Source: Propionibacteriaceae bacterium (GTDB lineage Bacteria; Actinomycetota; Actinomycetes; Propionibacteriales; Propionibacteriaceae). Taken from it: a DNA stretch of 10,403 nucleotides. Location of the stretch: the NCBI GenBank assembly GCA_030450535.1, contig JAKDIK010000063.1, positions 1-10,403 on the forward strand. The letters run 5' to 3'. The position numbers were made by a program, and so were the translations under genes. The notes below the pieces were generated by a model. It was given only the letters and a program-made list of their open reading frames with translations, ran no database searches and was not told the origin of the DNA. Of the stretch, positions 7,255 to 10,403 are shown piece after piece; the stretch's first letter is position 1, and each line of letters begins with the position of its first letter.

Positions 7255-7770
7255 TCAGCGGCCGGTTCCCGCGTACACGACCGCCTGGCCCTCGGTGTCG
7301 AGCCCGAACGCCGTGTGGCAGGCGCGGACGGCGGCGTCCACGTCGTCGATGTCGACCACCACCGAGATGCGGATCTCGGAGGTGGAGATCATGCCGATGT
7401 TGATTCCCGCCGCGGCGATCGCCCGGAAGCACGTCGCAGAGACGCCCGGATGGCTGCGCATGCCGACGCCGACCACCGACACCTTGCCCACGTGGTCGTC
7501 GTACTCGACCGCGGCGAAGCCGATGCGTTCGCGCGCCGCCTCGAGCGCGGCGATGGCGCGCGGGCCGTCCGCCTGCGGCAGCGTGAAGGAGATGGCCGTC
7601 GTCTCGTCGGCCACCGAGACGTTCTGCACGATCATGTCGATGTTGATGTCGATGGCCGCGACCGTGTCGAAGACGTCGGCCGCCGCGCCCACGCGGTCGG
7701 GGACACCGACAACGGTGACCTTCGCCTCAGTCCGGTCGTGGGCGATGCCGGTGATGATGGGATTCTCCAC
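7255..7770 (-). CDS. lysC: Probable internal start: LysC beta subunit
   Basis: An in-frame GTG at 7770 (Val249 of LysC) is preceded by a perfect AGGAGG (7781-7776) with a 5-nt spacer. Translation from it gives a 171-residue protein consisting of the two ACT regulatory domains. Corynebacterium glutamicum and Bacillus subtilis make aspartokinase as alpha2beta2, with the beta subunit produced from an internal start at this same place (172 residues in C. glutamicum). Site and size agree here. The Glu-Glu-Glu codons create the AGGAGG by themselves, so the signal could be incidental. Confidence 0.55.
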   Translation of the reverse strand: MENPIITGIAHDRTEAKVTVVGVPDRVGAAADVFDTVAAIDINIDMIVQNVSVADETTAISFTLPQADGPRAIAALEAARERIGFAAVEYDDHVGKVSVVGVGMRSHPGVSATCFRAIAAAGINIGMISTSEIRISVVVDIDDVDAAVRACHTAFGLDTEGQAVVYAGTGR

Positions 7771-8514
7771 GGACTCCTCCTCGCTGATGTGCTTCACCCA
7801 GGTGCCGGGTCTGGTCGAGAACGAGCTGCGCACATGGACCTCCACACCCTCGCGCCGCGCGTACTCGACGCAGCGCAGGTGCAGGATCTTGGCGCCGTTC
7901 GCGGCCAGCTCCAGCATTTCGTCGTAGCTGATCTCGGGAATGCGTTGGGCCCCCGGCACGATGCGGGGATCGGCGGTGAACACCCCGTCCACGTCGGAGT
8001 AGATCTCGCAGTAGCCCGCGTCCAGCGCCGCCGCCAGCGCGACGGCGGTGGTGTCGGACGCCCCGCGGCCCAGGGTGGTCACGTCCTTGGTGGTCTGCGA
8101 CACGCCCTGGAAGCCGGCGACGATGACGACGTCCCCCTCGGCCAGCGCCGTTTCGATGCGGCCCGGCGTGATGTCGATGATGCGCGCGTCCCCGTGCTTC
8201 TCGGTGGTGATGACGCCGGCCTGGCTGCCCGTGAACGACCGCGCCGTGAAGCCGAGGTCGTTGATCGCCATGGCCAGCAGCGCCGCGCTCATCCGCTCCC
8301 CGGCGGTGAGCAGCATGTCGAGCTCCCGCGCCCGCGGCTGCGGCGAGACCTGCTGGGCCAGGTCGAGCAACTCATCGGTGGTGTCGCCCATCGCGGAGAC
8401 GATGACGACCACCTCGTGGCCCTGCGCCTGGGTGTCGACGATCCGCTGCGCCACCCGCTTGATGCTCGCGGCGTCCGCCACGCTCGACCCGCCGAACTTC
8501 TGCACGACCCGCAC
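7255..8514 (-). CDS. lysC: Aspartate kinase LysC (alpha subunit)
   Basis: Phosphorylates L-aspartate with ATP, the first step to lysine, threonine, methionine and diaminopimelate. The product is 419 residues, close to Corynebacterium LysC (421). Kinase-domain motifs are VVQKFGGSS (from residue 3), VSAMGDTTDELLDLA (about 39-53), FTGSQAGVITT (about 94-104), TTLGRGASDTTAVALAAAL (about 146-164) and EIYSDVDGVFTADPR (about 170-184). Two ACT domains follow for feedback control (GIAHDRTEAKVTVVGV, NIDMIVQNVS, DDHVGKVSVVGVGMRSHPGV, INIGMISTSEIRISV), ending in AVVYAGTGR. The start is taken as GTG at 8514: AGGAGG lies at 8531-8526, 11 nt upstream, and homologues start here. An in-frame ATG at 8562 lacks a ribosome site. 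LGRGGSD of relatives reads LGRGASD here. Confidence 0.95.
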   Translation of the reverse strand: MRVVQKFGGSSVADAASIKRVAQRIVDTQAQGHEVVVIVSAMGDTTDELLDLAQQVSPQPRARELDMLLTAGERMSAALLAMAINDLGFTARSFTGSQAGVITTEKHGDARIIDITPGRIETALAEGDVVIVAGFQGVSQTTKDVTTLGRGASDTTAVALAAALDAGYCEIYSDVDGVFTADPRIVPGAQRIPEISYDEMLELAANGAKILHLRCVEYARREGVEVHVRSSFSTRPGTWVKHISEEESVENPIITGIAHDRTEAKVTVVGVPDRVGAAADVFDTVAAIDINIDMIVQNVSVADETTAISFTLPQADGPRAIAALEAARERIGFAAVEYDDHVGKVSVVGVGMRSHPGVSATCFRAIAAAGINIGMISTSEIRISVVVDIDDVDAAVRACHTAFGLDTEGQAVVYAGTGR

Positions 8515-8525
8515 CGCTGCCCGCC

Positions 8526-8531
8526 CCTCCT
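8526..8531 (-). promoter_or_regulatory. Shine-Dalgarno AGGAGG of lysC
   Basis: A perfect AGGAGG lies 11 nt before the GTG at 8514. It decides the lysC start against the in-frame ATG at 8562, which would place this site inside the coding region. Confidence 0.75.
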
Positions 8532-8627
8532 CGCGTTCTGCAACCCCCCGCAACTCTGCCATGGACGCCCACGCGCCGCGCGCTCATTCCACTCCCCGGG
8601 GCGGCGCGCCGCGTCGTCCTCTGGCCC

Positions 8628-8633
8628 TACACT
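8628..8633 (+). promoter_or_regulatory. -10 element (TACACT) giving a likely leaderless DUF1707 mRNA
   Basis: TACACT is close to the TATAAT consensus and ends 8 nt before the ATG at 8642. Transcription would therefore start at or next to the A of the ATG. No Shine-Dalgarno sequence is present. Leaderless transcripts of this type are common in actinobacteria. The -35 region is not recognisable. Confidence 0.5.
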
Positions 8634-8641
8634 GGGACGCC

Positions 8642-9112
8642 ATGACGACCGATCCCGTGCCCCAGCGGCTCTCGGACTCCGACCGGGACGCCGCCGCGGG
8701 AATGTTGCGCCAGCACTTCGAGGCCGGCCGCCTCGACGATTCCGAGTTCACCGAGCGCATGGGGACGGCGCTGGCGGCGCGCTTCGCCGCCGATCTCACC
8801 CCGCTGTTCGCCGACCTGCCCGATCCGCACCCCGATTCGGCGGCGCCGGCGTCCCCCTCCTCGGCCCCGCCTGCGGTCACCTCCTGGGCGCCGCCGCCGC
8901 CCACGGACATCGCTCCGTCAGGGCCCTCGCTGCCGCCGAAGGTGGCGCAGTGGGTTCCGTTGGCCCGCGGCCTGATCTGGCCCCTGTGCATCCTGGCGGC
9001 CATCGTCGTCGGAAACTGGTTCACGTTCATCGCCATCGCGATCGTGGGCAGTATCGTGCTCGGCCACCTCACCCCCGAGCAGCGCAAGCCGCCACCCCAG
9101 ATCAGCCGCTGA
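8642..9112 (+). CDS. DUF1707 domain membrane protein
   Basis: A 156-residue protein with an N-terminal DUF1707 domain (residues 9-60). The pattern is RLSDSDRDAAAGMLRQHF, then EAGRLDDSEFTERMGTALAAR, then a segment ending DLTPLFADLP, which is the standard layout of this small actinobacterial domain. A Pro/Ser/Ala-rich linker follows (about 61-100), then a hydrophobic C-terminus (about 108-142) able to form one hairpin of two membrane segments, and a short tail PEQRKPPPQISR. DUF1707 has no firmly known activity; it is often fused to membrane or cell-wall-sensing domains. The gene stands alone on the plus strand, divergent from lysC and convergent with ptsH. Confidence 0.9.
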   Translation: MTTDPVPQRLSDSDRDAAAGMLRQHFEAGRLDDSEFTERMGTALAARFAADLTPLFADLPDPHPDSAAPASPSSAPPAVTSWAPPPPTDIAPSGPSLPPKVAQWVPLARGLIWPLCILAAIVVGNWFTFIAIAIVGSIVLGHLTPEQRKPPPQISR

Positions 9113-9135
9113 GGCTCCGTCGCAGCCCGCGCCTC

Positions 9136-9181
9136 GGGCGCAGGGACGCAAGGGCGCAGGGACGCAAGGGCGCAGGGGCGC
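9136..9181. repeat. 16-bp tandem repeat, about 2.9 copies
   Basis: GGGCGCAGGGACGCAA occurs twice back to back (9136-9151 and 9152-9167). A third, incomplete copy (9168-9181) differs by one A-to-G change. Each unit is itself two similar octamers (GGGCGCA and GGGACGCAA). It lies between the DUF1707 stop and the terminator hairpin, is non-coding and has no spacers. Confidence 0.9.
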
Positions 9182-9193
9182 GGTGGGCGCAGC

Positions 9194-9227
9194 AACGGGG
9201 CCCGTCCCGGCTGGGACGGACCCCGTT
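9194..9227. terminator. Two-way terminator hairpin between DUF1707 gene and ptsH
   Basis: A long stem: AACGGGG (9194-9200) pairs with CCCCGTT (9221-9227). After one C/A mismatch, CCGTCCC (9202-9208) pairs with GGGACGG (9213-9219), with loop GGCT. That is 14 base pairs with one mismatch, between two convergent genes. No U-tract is seen on either strand, which is usual for actinobacterial terminators. Confidence 0.8.
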
Positions 9228-9274
9228 GGCATTGGGTCAGACCTCAGGGCGTGGCCCCAAGGGTCAGGATGGAC

Positions 9275-9544
9275 TCACTCGGCGTCCAGATCCTTCTCGA
9301 TGAGCGCCGCGATGGCGTCCACGGCCTCGGCGTTGTCGGACTCCACGATGACCTCGGCGCCCTTCTCTGCACCCAGGGTCATGATCATGAGGCTCGACGC
9401 CGCGTCGACACCCTCGTCGTCGTCGCCGCCGACGAGTGAGAGGAGGATCTCGTCGTCGTAGGCCTCGGCGGCCTCGGCGATGATGGCGGCCGGGCGGGCG
9501 TGCAGGCCCACGGACGAACCGACGGTGACAGTCTTGCTGGCCAT
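9275..9544 (-). CDS. ptsH: Phosphocarrier protein HPr
   Basis: An 89-residue HPr, the cytoplasmic phosphate carrier between enzyme I and the sugar-specific PTS enzymes II. The phosphorylated histidine is His15 in GLHARPAA. The second conserved region SSLMIMTLGAEKG (about 50-62) holds the serine equivalent to Ser46, and the C-terminus is NAEAVDAIAALIEKDLDAE. The sequence resembles corynebacterial HPr throughout, including the acidic loop before the serine. The ATG has AAGGAG 5 nt upstream. It lies 26 nt after the fructose permease gene, as in C. glutamicum where ptsH follows ptsF. The frame stays open further upstream through the permease gene, but that is a shadow. Confidence 0.96.
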   Translation of the reverse strand: MASKTVTVGSSVGLHARPAAIIAEAAEAYDDEILLSLVGGDDDEGVDAASSLMIMTLGAEKGAEVIVESDNAEAVDAIAALIEKDLDAE

Positions 9545-9570
9545 GCTTTCTCCTTCGAGTCTCGGGGTCG

Positions 9571-10403
9571 TCAGGCGGTGACGGGCTTCTTGCCAAGGAA
9601 CTCCTTGGCGATGATGACAGCAACCGCGCCGACGATCATGCCTGCAAGGATAGCGATGATGAAGCCGACCGGGTTCTCGATCGCGAAGAGGACGAAGACA
9701 CCGCCGTGCGGGGCCCGGCTGCCGACGCCGAGCGCCATGACCAGTGCGCCGGTGACCGCGCCGCCGAGCATCATCGACGGGATGACGCGCAGCGGGTCGG
9801 CCGCGCCGAACGGGATGGCGCCCTCGGAGATGAACGAGGCGCCGAGCAGCCACGCGGTGCGTCCGTTCTCGATCTCGGGCTCGGTGAACAGCCTCTTGCG
9901 GACCGTGGTGGCCAGGGCCATCGCCAGCGGGGGCACCATGCCGGCCGCCATGACGGCGCCCATGATCGCGAACGAGGCGTCCGTCTGGGCCGACAGGCCG
10001 GCCGTCGCGAACAGGTAGGCCGCCTTGTTGACCGGACCGCCGAGGTCGAAGCCCATCATGAGGCCGAGCACGATGCCCAACACGATGATCGAGCCGCCGG
10101 TCATGCCGCCGAGGAAGGCGTACAGCCCGTTGGTGATCGCGGCCAGCGGGGCGCCCAGCAGCATGTACATGAGCCCGCCGACGACCAAGGTGACGGTGAG
10201 CGGGATGATGACCACCGGCATGAGGCCCGCCAGCCAGCGCGGGGGCTTGAACGAGGCGAGCCACATGGCGAGCAGGCCGGCCAGCAGGCCCGTGACGAGG
10301 CCGCCGATGAAGCCCGCGCCGAGCGCGACGGAGACGGCGCCGCCGACGAAGCCGGGCGCGATGCCGGGGCGTCCGGCCAGCGCGTAGGCGTTGTAGCCCG
10401 CGA
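9571..10403 (-). CDS. fruA: PTS fructose-type permease, IIC domain (3' part, runs off window)
   Basis: The last 276 residues of a membrane permease that brings in and phosphorylates a sugar, most likely fructose. The frame is open to the window end, so the N-terminal part (expected IIA and/or IIB domains) is not visible. IIC-Fru hallmarks are present: AGRPGIAPGFVGG, then MGFDLGGPVNKAAY, EGAIPFGAADPLRVIPSMMLGG and RAPHGGVFVLFAIENPVGF, with many membrane segments and a short basic end (AKEFLGKKPVTA). ptsH follows. In related actinobacteria fruR, fruK and ptsI lie nearby, so these may sit to the right of the window. An internal ATG at 10266 is not the true start, because the conserved IIC sequence continues upstream of it. 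Confidence 0.92.
   Translation of the reverse strand, partial: AGYNAYALAGRPGIAPGFVGGAVSVALGAGFIGGLVTGLLAGLLAMWLASFKPPRWLAGLMPVVIIPLTVTLVVGGLMYMLLGAPLAAITNGLYAFLGGMTGGSIIVLGIVLGLMMGFDLGGPVNKAAYLFATAGLSAQTDASFAIMGAVMAAGMVPPLAMALATTVRKRLFTEPEIENGRTAWLLGASFISEGAIPFGAADPLRVIPSMMLGGAVTGALVMALGVGSRAPHGGVFVLFAIENPVGFIIAILAGMIVGAVAVIIAKEFLGKKPVTA

Noticed and set aside
8515..8562. Longer lysC starting at ATG 8562
   Set aside because: There is no ribosome site before that ATG, the extra 16 residues do not match aspartokinase N-termini, and a perfect AGGAGG lies just before GTG 8514.
8601..8612. Perfect 12-bp palindrome GCGGCGCGCCGC between lysC and the DUF1707 gene
   Set aside because: It is made only of G and C in a region of very high GC content, where such palindromes occur by chance. 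Without conservation data it is not called an operator.
9136..9181. Short repeats as a possible CRISPR array
   Set aside because: The 16-bp units are directly adjacent with no spacers and no cas genes nearby.
7243..9303. Very long plus-strand open frame antisense to lysC and running across the DUF1707 gene
   Set aside because: It is rich in Arg, Gly, Asp and His, crosses two real genes and the intergenic repeat, and lacks any domain. It is a high-GC shadow.
9395..9431. Acidic insertion (GGDDDEGVD) in HPr before the regulatory serine
   Set aside because: It looked unusual beside E. coli HPr, but corynebacterial HPr as I recall it has the same acidic loop, so it is normal for actinobacteria.
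9545..10264. Open frame joining upstream sequence in frame to ptsH
   Set aside because: The added part is Arg/Gly/His-rich and lies over the conserved fructose permease in another frame. HPr has its own ATG with AAGGAG in front and the normal length of 89 residues.

Overview
The window is GC-rich, compactly coded DNA that looks like an actinobacterial chromosome, possibly from the Propionibacteriales or a related order. The reasons are the very GC-rich third codon positions, an HPr protein of the corynebacterial type, an aspartokinase ending in AVVYAGTGR as in Corynebacterium, a DUF1707 protein and a likely leaderless mRNA. The exact genus cannot be read from the sequence. Seven complete protein genes and two partial ones lie on the minus strand, and one gene lies on the plus strand.

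Layout, right to left as transcribed on the minus strand. (1) Positions 9275-10403 hold the 3' end of a fructose-type PTS permease (IIC domain) followed by ptsH (HPr). They are separated by 26 nt, an arrangement typical of actinobacterial fructose PTS loci. (2) Positions 9113-9274 form a convergent intergenic region with a 16-bp tandem repeat and a strong two-way terminator-like hairpin. (3) A small DUF1707 membrane protein gene (8642-9112, plus strand) probably starts from a leaderless transcript. (4) Divergent from it is lysC, a feedback-regulated aspartokinase (7255-8514). It contains an internal start preceded by a perfect Shine-Dalgarno sequence, at the place expected for a separate beta subunit. 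(5) A multi-pass membrane protein of unknown function follows directly (6215 to about 7207), with no ATG start. (6) A TPP riboswitch (6074-6159) leads a thiamine ABC importer operon: thiB (4853-6025), the fused permease thiP (3193-4851) and thiQ (2111-3199). The junctions are a 1-nt gap and a 7-nt overlap. (7) After a 114-nt gap with a hairpin and two inverted repeats comes a second ABC importer. It has a TrpX-type lipoprotein (986-1996), a membrane permease (18-980) and the first six codons of the next gene, presumably the ATPase.

Together the genes cover sugar uptake and phosphorelay, the entry step of the aspartate-family amino acid pathway, vitamin B1 uptake controlled by TPP, and uptake of a second small solute that is not identified. 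I see no mobile element, CRISPR array, rRNA, tRNA or phage gene. The window is mostly ordinary chromosomal core. Its more interesting points are regulatory: the riboswitch with a hairpin that masks the thiB ribosome binding site, the internal lysC start, the leaderless DUF1707 gene and the paired inverted repeats upstream of the second importer.
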